Below, in pieces: positions 57,173-64,000 of a stretch of DNA of 64,000 bases (positions are counted from its first letter, which is position 1; every line of letters begins with the position of its first letter). Location: the NCBI RefSeq assembly GCF_001886615.1, contig NZ_CP018139.1:3410001-3474000 (forward strand), given 5' to 3'. The translations under genes and the position numbers were made by a program. Under the pieces are notes generated by a model. It made no database searches. It worked only from the letters and a program-made list of their open reading frames with translations, and was not told where the DNA came from. Source of the DNA: Halomonas aestuarii. Its GTDB lineage: Bacteria; Pseudomonadota; Gammaproteobacteria; Pseudomonadales; Halomonadaceae.

Positions 57173-57646
57173 TCAGTGGAGGCTGTCCGGCCAGCCCCGG
57201 CGAAACTCGATCACCGCCGCCGCGGCCTTCAGCACCGGCTCGCGCATCTCCTCCTCGACCGCCAGGCGTTCGCGGTCCTCGCGGAAGCGCTCCTTGGGGC
57301 TCAGGGCCTTGCGAGCGGTGTGGGTATGCAGGTGTCGAGTGCGGCGATGGACCTCGTCGAAAGCCTGGAAGTCGGGACGCTCGGTCAGGCTCTGGTCGAG
57401 GATCTCCAGCAGCACCTTGCAGCGCCATGAGCCCTCGGTGATGTCGACCTGCTCCTGCGCCAGCGCCGAGGCCACCATCTCGAGATTCTCCAGACAGTTG
57501 TCGTGGGCGCGCCGCAGCTCGTCCTGCTGGAAGGCCTTGCGACGCTGCACTTCCTTCCAGAGCGTGAAGGCGTAGGCCCCGAGACCGGCGATGATGGCCA
57601 GTCCCAGACCGAGAAGAATCAGAGCCAGGGTATGCGTCATGGGCAT
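57173..57646 (-). CDS. DUF2489 membrane-anchored protein
   Basis: A 157-residue protein with one N-terminal transmembrane helix (residues about 5-28) and a mostly helical cytoplasmic part rich in charged residues; LRRAHDNCLENLEMVASALAQEQVDITEGSWRCKVLLEILD in outline is the most conserved-looking block. This matches DUF2489, a gammaproteobacterial family without assigned function. Two in-frame ATGs (MPM) are possible starts. It is divergent from the SLC13 symporter gene. Confidence 0.8.
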   Translation of the reverse strand: MPMTHTLALILLGLGLAIIAGLGAYAFTLWKEVQRRKAFQQDELRRAHDNCLENLEMVASALAQEQVDITEGSWRCKVLLEILDQSLTERPDFQAFDEVHRRTRHLHTHTARKALSPKERFREDRERLAVEEEMREPVLKAAAAVIEFRRGWPDSLH

Positions 57647-57807
57647 GTCCAGTTGGGTTCATGTCAGGCCGCATTCTACACGCCGCCTGGCCGCAGCCGA
57701 AATGACCGCCTTGACGCTTGCCGCGGGGCGATGGCAATAAGGTCTTGCCACTTCCTCGGCGCAAGGCCTGCCCCGATCCCTTTCCATTCATCGAGCAAGG
57801 AGCGACG

Positions 57808-59265
57808 ATGCCCGCCACCGACGATACCCACGCCACCCCCTCGGCGCCTGCCCTCTCCGCACGCATCGGCCTGTGGCTGGGCCCGCTCTGGGTGCTGATG
57901 ATCCTGGTGCTTCCGGTGCCTGCCGGGATGTCCGATCCGGCCTGGGCCTGTGTCGGCCTGGCGCTGCTGATGGCCACCTGGTGGTCCACCGAGGCGATCC
58001 CGATCCCCGCCACCTCCCTGCTGCCGCTGGCCCTGGTGCCGGCGCTGGGCGTCGGTGACATGAAGGAGACCGCGGCCAGCTATGCCAATCCGATCATCTA
58101 TCTCTTCCTAGGCGGCTTCCTGCTGGGCATCGCCATGCAGCGCTGGGAACTGCACCGGCGAATCGCTCTGCACGTCCTGCGCCTGGTCGGCCACGAGCCT
58201 CGCCGCCAGATCGGCGGCTTCATGCTGGCCACCGGCTTCCTCAGCATGTGGGTCTCCAACACCGCCACCGCGATCATGATGCTGCCCATCGGCATGTCGG
58301 TGGTCAGCCTGCTGGACGACGGCGACCCGGAGGAGCTGAGCCGCTACGCCACGGCCCTGCTGCTGGCCATCGCCTACTCCGCCAGCATCGGCGGCGTGGC
58401 GACCCTGATCGGCACCCCGCCCAATGCCCTGCTGGCCGGCTACCTGGCCGAGGACCGCGGAATCGACCTCGGCTTCGCCCAGTGGATGGTCATCGGCCTG
58501 CCGATCAGCATCGCCATGATGGCCAGCGCCTGGTGGTGGCTGACCCGTCGCGGCTTCAACCTGCAAGCCGGCGAGGACAGCGCCGGCATGGTCCGGGGCG
58601 AACTGGCGAAGCTGGGCCGGATCAGCGCCCCCGAGCGCCGCGTGGGCGTGATCTTCCTGCTGGCGGCGCTGACCTGGATGCTGCGCCCGCTGCTCAACGA
58701 CGCCGGGGTCGACTGGCTCTCCGACACGGGCATCGCCATCATCGCCGGCATCGCCCTGTTCCTGGTGCCCGCCGGCCACCATGACGGGACCCGCCTGATG
58801 GACTGGGAGTCCGCCAGGGAGCTCCCCTGGGGCATCCTGCTGCTGTTCGGGGGCGGCCTGGCGCTGGCCGGCTCCATCAGCCGCTCGGGCCTGGCGGAAT
58901 GGATCGCCCAGCAGCTCGGCATGTTCGGCGCCTTTCCGCTGCTCGCCATGGTCGGCGTGGTGGTGCTGGTGATCATCTTCCTCACCGAGGTGACCTCCAA
59001 TACCGCCACCGCCGCGGCCTTCCTGCCGCTGCTCGGCGCCCTGGCGCTGTCGCTGGACATCTCTCCCCTGCTGATCACGGTCCCCGCAGCCATCGCCGCC
59101 AGCTGCGCCTTCATGATGCCGGTGGCCACGCCCCCGAATGCCATCGTGTTTGCCACCGGCCGCATGCGGATCCAGTCGATGATCCACGCCGGCTTCGTGC
59201 TCAACCTGGTCAGCACGGTGGTGGTGACCCTGATGGCCTACTTCCTGATCCTGACCTTCTGGTGA
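57808..59265 (+). CDS. SLC13/DASS-family anion:sodium symporter
   Basis: A 485-residue inner-membrane transporter of the divalent anion:sodium symporter family, which takes up dicarboxylates, sulfate or related anions. The two substrate-binding SNT motifs are present: MWVSNTATAIMM and TEVTSNTATAAAFLP. TEAIPIPATSLLPLALVP and IGGVATLIGTPPNALLAGYL, with PVATPPNAIVFATG in the second half, are also typical. AAGGAG lies 5 bases before the ATG. The exact substrate is not determined; the SNT/ATPPNA pattern fits dicarboxylate carriers. A bidirectional hairpin follows. Confidence 0.9.
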   Translation: MPATDDTHATPSAPALSARIGLWLGPLWVLMILVLPVPAGMSDPAWACVGLALLMATWWSTEAIPIPATSLLPLALVPALGVGDMKETAASYANPIIYLFLGGFLLGIAMQRWELHRRIALHVLRLVGHEPRRQIGGFMLATGFLSMWVSNTATAIMMLPIGMSVVSLLDDGDPEELSRYATALLLAIAYSASIGGVATLIGTPPNALLAGYLAEDRGIDLGFAQWMVIGLPISIAMMASAWWWLTRRGFNLQAGEDSAGMVRGELAKLGRISAPERRVGVIFLLAALTWMLRPLLNDAGVDWLSDTGIAIIAGIALFLVPAGHHDGTRLMDWESARELPWGILLLFGGGLALAGSISRSGLAEWIAQQLGMFGAFPLLAMVGVVVLVIIFLTEVTSNTATAAAFLPLLGALALSLDISPLLITVPAAIAASCAFMMPVATPPNAIVFATGRMRIQSMIHAGFVLNLVSTVVVTLMAYFLILTFW

Positions 59266-59290
59266 AGGGGCCGAGGCCCACGCGAAACGC

Positions 59291-59320
59291 CAGGAGCCCG
59301 GCCGGATGGCCGGGCTCCTG
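59291..59320. terminator. Bidirectional hairpin between SLC13 gene and ctaB
   Basis: CAGGAGCCCGGCC and its complement (13-base arms, 4-base loop) lie between these convergent genes. Only short pyrimidine tails follow on either strand. Confidence 0.65.
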
Positions 59321-59355
59321 TCATTCGGGACTCGGAGGGGGAAACCCCGGCGGCG

Positions 59356-60276
59356 TCAGGCGGCGAGCATCCAGGCGGCGGCATAGTGGTCCAGCAGCAG
59401 AATGCCGAAGACACCCAGGATATAGCGGATGGAGAACCAGAAGGCCGCCAGAGGCGCCTTCGGATCGTTGCCCCGCCAGACCCGCCAGTTCCAGACCATG
59501 AAGCGCAGGTTGAGGGCCATCACGCCGACGAGGTAGAGCGCCCCGCTCATGCCGATGGTGAAGGGCAGCAACGTCACCGCCACCGTCAGCCAGCCGTAGA
59601 GCCATACCTGGAGTCGCGTGAAGGCCTCACCGTGGGTGACCGGGAGCATCGGCACGCCGGCCCGGGCATACTCGTCCCGCTTGTGGATCGCCAGCGCCCA
59701 GAAGTGGGGTGGCGTCCAGGCGAAGATGATTAGCATCAGCAGCAGCGGCTCGGGCCCGAGCTGCCCGGTCACCGCGGTCCAGCCGAGCAGCGGCGGCGCC
59801 GCCCCCGCCACCCCGCCGATGACGATGTTCTGTGGCGTGGCATGCTTGAGGAAGGCGGTATAGATCAGCGCATAGCCGATCAGCGAGCCGAGGGTCAGCC
59901 AGGCCGTCAGCAGGTTGACCTGCCAGGCCAGCAGACCGATGCCACAGACCGAGAGCAGCATCGCCCAGCCCAGCGCCAGCGCCGTGGGCATGCGCTGGGT
60001 CGCCAGTGGCCGGCGTGACGTGCGCAGCATCATGGCGTCCAGGCGACGGTCGACCACATGGTTGAAGGCCGCGGCCCCGCTGGCCGCCAGGCCGATGCCG
60101 ACCAGCCCGAAGACCACGGCCTCCGCGCCCGGGAGGGGAGCCGCCAGCAGCATGCCGACCAGGGTGCAGACCAGCATCACCGCCACGACCCGGGGCTTGC
60201 ACAGCGTGTAGAGGTCACGCCAGCCCCAGCTGGCGAGGTGGCCGACCGCCGCACGCTCCATCATCACGTCAGACAT
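59356..60276 (-). CDS. ctaB: Protoheme IX farnesyltransferase (heme O synthase)
   Basis: A 306-residue integral membrane prenyltransferase adding a farnesyl group to heme B to give heme O, first step to heme A. The Asp-rich motif is FNHVVDRRLDAMMLRTSRRPL; the second conserved loop is YTAFLKHATPQNIVIGGVAGAAPPLLGW, and WTPPHFWALAIHKRDEYARAGVPMLPV is the third. The start before SDVMMERA has GAGGAG 7 bases upstream, inside the end of ctaA (8-base overlap). It is last of the minus-strand oxidase-assembly genes. Confidence 0.95.
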   Translation of the reverse strand: MSDVMMERAAVGHLASWGWRDLYTLCKPRVVAVMLVCTLVGMLLAAPLPGAEAVVFGLVGIGLAASGAAAFNHVVDRRLDAMMLRTSRRPLATQRMPTALALGWAMLLSVCGIGLLAWQVNLLTAWLTLGSLIGYALIYTAFLKHATPQNIVIGGVAGAAPPLLGWTAVTGQLGPEPLLLMLIIFAWTPPHFWALAIHKRDEYARAGVPMLPVTHGEAFTRLQVWLYGWLTVAVTLLPFTIGMSGALYLVGVMALNLRFMVWNWRVWRGNDPKAPLAAFWFSIRYILGVFGILLLDHYAAAWMLAA

Positions 60277-61345
60277 GCGCCAACTCCTCGTTCGTTGCGG
60301 ATACACCCATCGAGACGACGCCCGCCGACACCGTCGACCAGCGCCAGTGCCACAGGGCCAGGGTCATGGCCACCACCAGCGCCACCGCCCCGGCGGTATG
60401 CAGCAGGGCCAGCCACAGGGGCAGCCATGCCAGCACATTGGCGACGCCCAGCACCAGCTGCGTGCCGTAGGCTCCGACCAGCAGCAGCAGCCAGGGACGC
60501 ATCCCGGCCGTTCCCCGGTAACGCATGGCCAGCAGGATCAGACTGATGCCCAGCGCCATGGCCCCCAGCCGATGACCGACCTGGATGGCGCTGCGGGCCT
60601 CGGCGTGCAACTGGCCATGCAGGTAATTGGGCCCCACCGTCTGGGTCAGATGGAAGCCCTCGCTCCAGTCCATGGTCGGCCACCACTGGCCGTTGCAGGT
60701 GGGAAAGCCCTGACAGGCGATCCCGGCATAGTTGCTCGAGGTCCAGCCGCCCAGCGCCAGCTGGGCGACCAGCAGCAGCAGGGCCAAGCCCCACAGCGGC
60801 GTCAGGTGTCTTCGGGTCACCTCGAGGCTTTCCCCGGGCCTGAACCGACGCAGGCGAAGATGCAGCCACAGGAAGAGCACCATCACGCTGAGCCCGCCCA
60901 GCAGGTGCAGGGTGACCACCTGGGGCCACAGCTTGAGCGTCACGGTGAAGGCCCCGAAGGCGCCCTGCACCAGGATCACGGCGAGCAGCGCCAGGCTGGT
61001 GCGCCACGGATAGCCCGCCGCGCGACGCCAGCGCGCGCCCAGCACGACCAGGCCGATGACCAGCAGGCCCAGGGTGGAGGCCAGATAGCGATGCACCATC
61101 TCCATCCAGGCCTTGGCGGACTCCAGGGGCACCTCCGGGGAGTGGGCCAGGGCACGCTCGGCATCCGGCACCACCAGGGCGCCATAGCAGCCGGGCCAGT
61201 CGGGGCAGCCGAGGCCGGCATCCACCAGCCGGGTCCAGGCCCCCACCAGCACCACCAGGGCGGTGAAGACCACCCCGACGAAGCTCAGCCTCACCAGCCA
61301 GCGCTGGCGGCTGTCCTGCCCTGCTGTCAACGCGCTACTGACCAT
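60269..61345 (-). CDS. ctaA: Heme A synthase (CtaA/Cox15)
   Basis: A 358-residue membrane protein with eight helices that oxidises heme O to heme A. Heme-ligand His residues are seen in WMEMVHRYLASTLG, VTLHLLGGLSVM, QVGHRLGAM and LLHTAGAVALV. TRLVDAGLGCPDWPGCYG carries the extracellular Cys pair found in one Cox15 class, and a second such pair is in GIACQGFPTCNG. GGAGG lies 8 bases before the ATG. It overlaps the upstream membrane protein by 11 bases and ctaB by 8. Confidence 0.95.
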   Translation of the reverse strand: MVSSALTAGQDSRQRWLVRLSFVGVVFTALVVLVGAWTRLVDAGLGCPDWPGCYGALVVPDAERALAHSPEVPLESAKAWMEMVHRYLASTLGLLVIGLVVLGARWRRAAGYPWRTSLALLAVILVQGAFGAFTVTLKLWPQVVTLHLLGGLSVMVLFLWLHLRLRRFRPGESLEVTRRHLTPLWGLALLLLVAQLALGGWTSSNYAGIACQGFPTCNGQWWPTMDWSEGFHLTQTVGPNYLHGQLHAEARSAIQVGHRLGAMALGISLILLAMRYRGTAGMRPWLLLLVGAYGTQLVLGVANVLAWLPLWLALLHTAGAVALVVAMTLALWHWRWSTVSAGVVSMGVSATNEELAHV

Positions 61346-61895
61346 CAGTGCCGCCTCCCACCACGCTCGAGGCCTGGTCGTAGCGCGCCATGGGAGGCTC
61401 GGGATTCAGGCGTAGCAGGCGTCGCAGGTCGTCCAGGACGTCGGACGCCGCCACCTCCGGGGCGTAGCCCAGCACCGGGCGCCCCTCGGGATCCAGGATC
61501 CAGAGCCGATGGGGAGAGCGCCACTCGGGAGAGGCCGTCCACTGTGACAGGGCAGCGCCGGGCAGCGGCTCACCGCCGCCCCCGATCCGCAGGCGACTGA
61601 CCCGGTCGGCCTCGCGCCCCAGCGCGCGATGCAGGCGCCACCAGCGATCGGCACGCTCGGCACAGCGCTCGGGACAGTCGAACGCCAGCAGCCAGTCGCC
61701 CTCCCCGTCCTTCTCCACGGCCGTCAGCGGCCACTGCGACAGGATCGGCAGCGAGGGTTGCAGCTCGCCATGGGCGGTGCGGCCCTCGGGAATGCCGATG
61801 CGCCACTCCACCATGCCCCAGGCCACGGCGACGGGCAGGGCGAAGATCGCGAAGAAGGCCAGCAGTTTCAGGCGTTGGCGTCCGGCGTGGGTCAT
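61335..61895 (-). CDS. Membrane-anchored protein of the oxidase assembly cluster
   Basis: A 186-residue protein with one N-terminal helix (residues about 9-28) and a periplasmic thioredoxin-like-looking domain. It has a CPERC pair (LLAFDCPERCAERADRWWRLHRALG) and ends with a WILDPEGRPVLGY strand as in SCO-like folds. The equivalent position in Pseudomonas (between SURF1 and ctaA) holds a similar unnamed protein. It may be a redox or copper helper in oxidase assembly, which is inference. Its ATG overlaps the SURF1 stop by 4 bases; AAGGAG lies 9 bases upstream. Confidence 0.75.
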   Translation of the reverse strand: MTHAGRQRLKLLAFFAIFALPVAVAWGMVEWRIGIPEGRTAHGELQPSLPILSQWPLTAVEKDGEGDWLLAFDCPERCAERADRWWRLHRALGREADRVSRLRIGGGGEPLPGAALSQWTASPEWRSPHRLWILDPEGRPVLGYAPEVAASDVLDDLRRLLRLNPEPPMARYDQASSVVGGGTDGQ

Positions 61896-62620
61896 CGAGG
61901 ACTCTCCTTGCTCGGGATGGACATCGGATCGGGGCCGCGTGCCTGACGACGCGCGCCCACCAGCATGATCACCAGGGCGGCGAGGGCCAGCCCCCACCAC
62001 TGCAGGGCATAGCCCAGGTGGCGTTCCGGTGGCACCACGCTGGGCTGCCACCAGGACTCGAGATGGCCCGGCCCCTCCTCGAGGTGCAGCCAGCCGGCAT
62101 GGGCGAAGCCCGCCCCCCAGGCCGAGAGGTCGATGCGCTGCAGGCGATTGCCCACGTGGTTAGGACCGAACAGCGGGGTGGCGTCGCCCGACGCCTGCCA
62201 GCGCCCCTCTAGCGTCACAACGCCCCCGGGCGTCTCGATCGAGGGGGCGTCGCGGGTCGGACCGGTCGCCAGGAAGCCGCGCTGGACCAGCCAACGCCGA
62301 CCCTGGAGATCACGGAAGGGGGTGAGGGGCGCCACCCCGAGGCGCCCCTCATGGGTCCGGTTGTCGAGAAACAACGTCTCGGCGGCCAGGTACTCTCCTC
62401 GCAGGACCAGGCGGGCTCCGGGCGGCGGGGTCTCGGCAGGCGCCTCCAACCGGGGAGCGGCGGCCAGGCGAGCCAGGTAATCCCGCTTGTCGGCGGCACG
62501 TTCCCACTGCCATAGTCCCAGAGCGAGGCCGAGCGCCACCAGGCAGGACCAGAACCCCCACCATCCGACCCGTCGCGCCAAGGCAGGACGGCGATGACTG
62601 ACCGCTTCCGACGCTTTCAT
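61892..62620 (-). CDS. SURF1-family cytochrome oxidase assembly protein
   Basis: A 242-residue inner-membrane protein with helices at about residues 17-36 and 205-225 flanking a periplasmic beta domain, the SURF1 layout. LGLWQWERAADKRDYL, GRRWLVQRGFL and the C-terminal GYALQWWGLALAALVIMLV are family hallmarks. SURF1 helps heme A delivery to subunit I. The start before KASEAVSH gives the usual length; it has no good Shine-Dalgarno and lies only 10 bases from the divergent DUF2909 start, so a start further upstream cannot be excluded. Confidence 0.9.
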   Translation of the reverse strand: MKASEAVSHRRPALARRVGWWGFWSCLVALGLALGLWQWERAADKRDYLARLAAAPRLEAPAETPPPGARLVLRGEYLAAETLFLDNRTHEGRLGVAPLTPFRDLQGRRWLVQRGFLATGPTRDAPSIETPGGVVTLEGRWQASGDATPLFGPNHVGNRLQRIDLSAWGAGFAHAGWLHLEEGPGHLESWWQPSVVPPERHLGYALQWWGLALAALVIMLVGARRQARGPDPMSIPSKESPR

Positions 62621-62630
62621 GGAGCCGTGA

Positions 62631-62825
62631 ATGTTACTCAAGATATTGATTGCCCTTGTCTTCCTCGCCATGGTGATCAGCCTGGCCGCCGGCGCGAGCT
62701 TCCTGATCAAGGACGGCGGACGCTCCCGTCGTGTCCTGGTCTCGCTCAAGCTGCGCGTGGGCCTGGCCGCGCTGTTGCTGGCCCTGCTGTTCTTCGGCTT
62801 CTACGTCGGCGACCTCGGTGGCTGA
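62631..62825 (+). CDS. DUF2909 small twin-transmembrane protein
   Basis: A 64-residue protein with two hydrophobic helices (about residues 2-26 and 41-60) joined by a basic loop, GGRSRRVLVSLKLR. It matches the DUF2909 family found in proteobacterial cytochrome c oxidase clusters on the opposite strand, between the subunit III and SURF1 genes. GGAG lies 6-7 bases before the ATG. Function unknown; position suggests a role in oxidase assembly. Confidence 0.85.
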   Translation: MLLKILIALVFLAMVISLAAGASFLIKDGGRSRRVLVSLKLRVGLAALLLALLFFGFYVGDLGG

Positions 62826-62861
62826 CCCCCACCGGAAGCCCCTGACTCAGCAGGCCTGCCT

Positions 62862-63725
62862 TCAGAAGACATAGACGAACGTGAACAGGCCGATCCACAC
62901 CACATCGACGAAGTGCCAGTACCAGGCCCCCGCCTCGAAGGCGAAGTGATCGTCGGCCGTGAAGTGGCCCTGACGCACGCGCCACAGCATCACCGCCAGG
63001 ATGATGGTCCCGATGATCACGTGAAGCCCGTGGAAGCCGGTGAGCAGGAAGAAGGTGGCCCCGTAGATGCCGGCCTGCAGGGTGATCCCGTAATGGGAAT
63101 AGGCCTCGTAGTACTCGAACCCCTGGATGGTGATGAAGAAGAGGCCGAGCAGCACCGTGACGGTGAGCCAGAAGCGGGCGCTGTCCCGGAAGCCCTCCTT
63201 GATGCCCTCGTGGGCGATGGTCAGCGTGATGCTGGAGCTCACGAGGATCAGGGTGTTGACCAGCGGCAGGTGCCAGGGGCTGAAGGTCTGGTGGGGGCCC
63301 TCGATGGCGGTATCCGGCGGGTTCATCAGCGGCCAGGAGGCGGTGAAGTCTGGCCACAGCAGTGCCGCGACCCCCTTGGCGCCCTCCCCGTCCAGCCACG
63401 GCAGAGCGAAGGTGCGCACGTAGTAGAGCGCACCGAAGAAGGCGGCGAAGAACATCACCTCCGAGAAGATGAACCAGCCCATCCCCCAGCGGAAGGAGCG
63501 ATCCATCTGGGCGTCATAGAGGCCGCTTCGCGACTCCCGGATGACATCGCGAAACCACAGCGTCATCACCGAGAGGATGGCCAGCAGGCCGAGCACCATC
63601 ACCGGCATGCCCGCCAGGCCGTGCACCAGCAGGGTGCCTGCGCCGACCATCATCGCGCCCAGCGAGAGCGACCCAAGGATCGGCCACTTGCTGGACTCGG
63701 GTACATAGTAGCTGCCACCACTCAT
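62862..63725 (-). CDS. ctaE: Cytochrome c oxidase subunit III
   Basis: A 287-residue subunit of the aa3-type oxidase with seven helices. YYVPESSKWPILGSLSL opens the protein; RWGMGWFIFSEVMFFAAFFGALYY holds the conserved Glu in helix III, and GFHGLHVIIGTIIL and AWYWHFVDVVWIGLFTFVYVF end it. Subunit III stabilises the proton-uptake side of subunit I. Its ATG overlaps the ctaG stop (ATGA). Subunits I and II must lie just beyond the right edge. Confidence 0.97.
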   Translation of the reverse strand: MSGGSYYVPESSKWPILGSLSLGAMMVGAGTLLVHGLAGMPVMVLGLLAILSVMTLWFRDVIRESRSGLYDAQMDRSFRWGMGWFIFSEVMFFAAFFGALYYVRTFALPWLDGEGAKGVAALLWPDFTASWPLMNPPDTAIEGPHQTFSPWHLPLVNTLILVSSSITLTIAHEGIKEGFRDSARFWLTVTVLLGLFFITIQGFEYYEAYSHYGITLQAGIYGATFFLLTGFHGLHVIIGTIILAVMLWRVRQGHFTADDHFAFEAGAWYWHFVDVVWIGLFTFVYVF

Positions 63726-64000
63726 GCGCTGTCTCCTTCTGTGATCGGCCCATGGGGCGAAACCTCTGCCTGCGCCGGCTGAACGGGATAGAGGGTGTAG
63801 ACCAGGGTCACCGTCTTGATGTCGGGCGGCAGGTCTCGGGTCAGCTGGAACACCAGGGGCGCCTTCAGCCCCTCACCGGCCGCCAGCTGCTGCTCCTGGA
63901 AACAGAAGCAGCTCAACTTGCGCAGATGCAGCGACGCCTCCGACGGCGAGACGCTGGGCACCGCGCGGGCGCGCGTCAACTCGTCGCCATTGTTGCGGAA
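63722..64000 (-). CDS. ctaG: Cytochrome c oxidase assembly protein CtaG/Cox11, C-terminal part (cut by window edge)
   Basis: Only the last 92 residues are visible; the N-terminus lies beyond the right edge. CtaG is a membrane-anchored copper chaperone that delivers copper to the CuB site of subunit I. The copper motif LSCFCFQEQQL (CFCF) is intact, preceded by FRNNGDELTRARAVPSVSPSEASLHL in outline, and followed by FQLTRDLPPDIKTVTLVYTLYP. The frame is open up to the edge. Its stop overlaps the ctaE start by 4 bases. Confidence 0.95.
   Translation of the reverse strand, partial: FRNNGDELTRARAVPSVSPSEASLHLRKLSCFCFQEQQLAAGEGLKAPLVFQLTRDLPPDIKTVTLVYTLYPVQPAQAEVSPHGPITEGDSA

Overview
This window looks like ordinary chromosomal DNA from a very GC-rich, aerobic, probably halophilic gammaproteobacterium close to Halomonas. 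The pointers are a NhaD-type sodium/proton antiporter, a RegB/RegA redox two-component system, the gammaproteobacterial order thrS-infC-rpmI-rplT-pheS-pheT-ihfA, an aa3-type cytochrome c oxidase assembly cluster, and 3-hydroxybutyrate/ketoacid-CoA genes typical of polyhydroxybutyrate users. I saw no rRNA, tRNA, transposase, integrase, phage gene or CRISPR array. Genes are packed tightly, often with 1-11 base overlaps. The taxonomic call is an inference from gene content.

Layout. 1-8.2 kb: a cut-off cardiolipin synthase, class I fumarase, the repair genes nei and uvrB, a coupled OsmC/HMA-like pair, ygfZ and a TatD-family nuclease. 8-13.3 kb: a repeat-rich gap, prfC, a secreted HExxH protein, a CIA30/DCC pair, an SDR and an aldo-keto reductase. 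13.3-20.6 kb: a second-type FtsH, nhaD, a CBS protein, an erythromycin-esterase homologue and an enolase-superfamily enzyme. 20.6-27.1 kb: an RND efflux permease with its adaptor, divergent from regB-regA. 27.1-34.7 kb: 3-hydroxybutyrate dehydrogenase, a HybE-like orphan, an inositol-monophosphatase homologue, glutaredoxin, a phosphotransacylase-acetate kinase pair with a DUF1338-like gene, and scoAB facing a LysR regulator across an AT-rich control region.

34.7-48.8 kb: an acyltransferase overlapping a LysM/degenerate-LytM lipoprotein, an AlkB homologue, the glycine module (gcvT and an alanine/glycine symporter on one strand, gcvH-gcvP on the other), a LysR regulator, ppnN, a MioC-like flavodoxin with a small membrane protein, and a DUF2788 gene. 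48.8-55.9 kb: the translation operon, read thrS to ihfA on the minus strand. 56-64 kb: an OmpA-family lipoprotein with calcium-type repeats, a DUF2489 protein, an SLC13 symporter, then the oxidase assembly genes ctaB, ctaA, a membrane protein, SURF1, a DUF2909 protein, ctaE (subunit III) and a cut-off ctaG.

How the genes fit together. The scoAB and hydroxybutyrate dehydrogenase genes let acetoacetate and 3-hydroxybutyrate enter central metabolism. The glycine symporter and cleavage system feed one-carbon units. NhaD, the symporters and possibly the extra FtsH suit life at high sodium. The ctaB/ctaA/SURF1/ctaG set builds heme A and copper centres for the oxidase, and RegBA probably senses the respiratory quinone state.

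I did not find a convincing new multi-gene system. The points most worth a second look are regulatory or structural: an infC start at an ATC codon, a terminator just upstream of pheST overlapped by a short Phe-containing reading frame, two loci sharing a 7-base tandem repeat next to large palindromes, a LytM protein lacking all its zinc ligands, an HMA-like protein without cysteines coupled to OsmC, and a paired DnaA-box site far from any replication gene.
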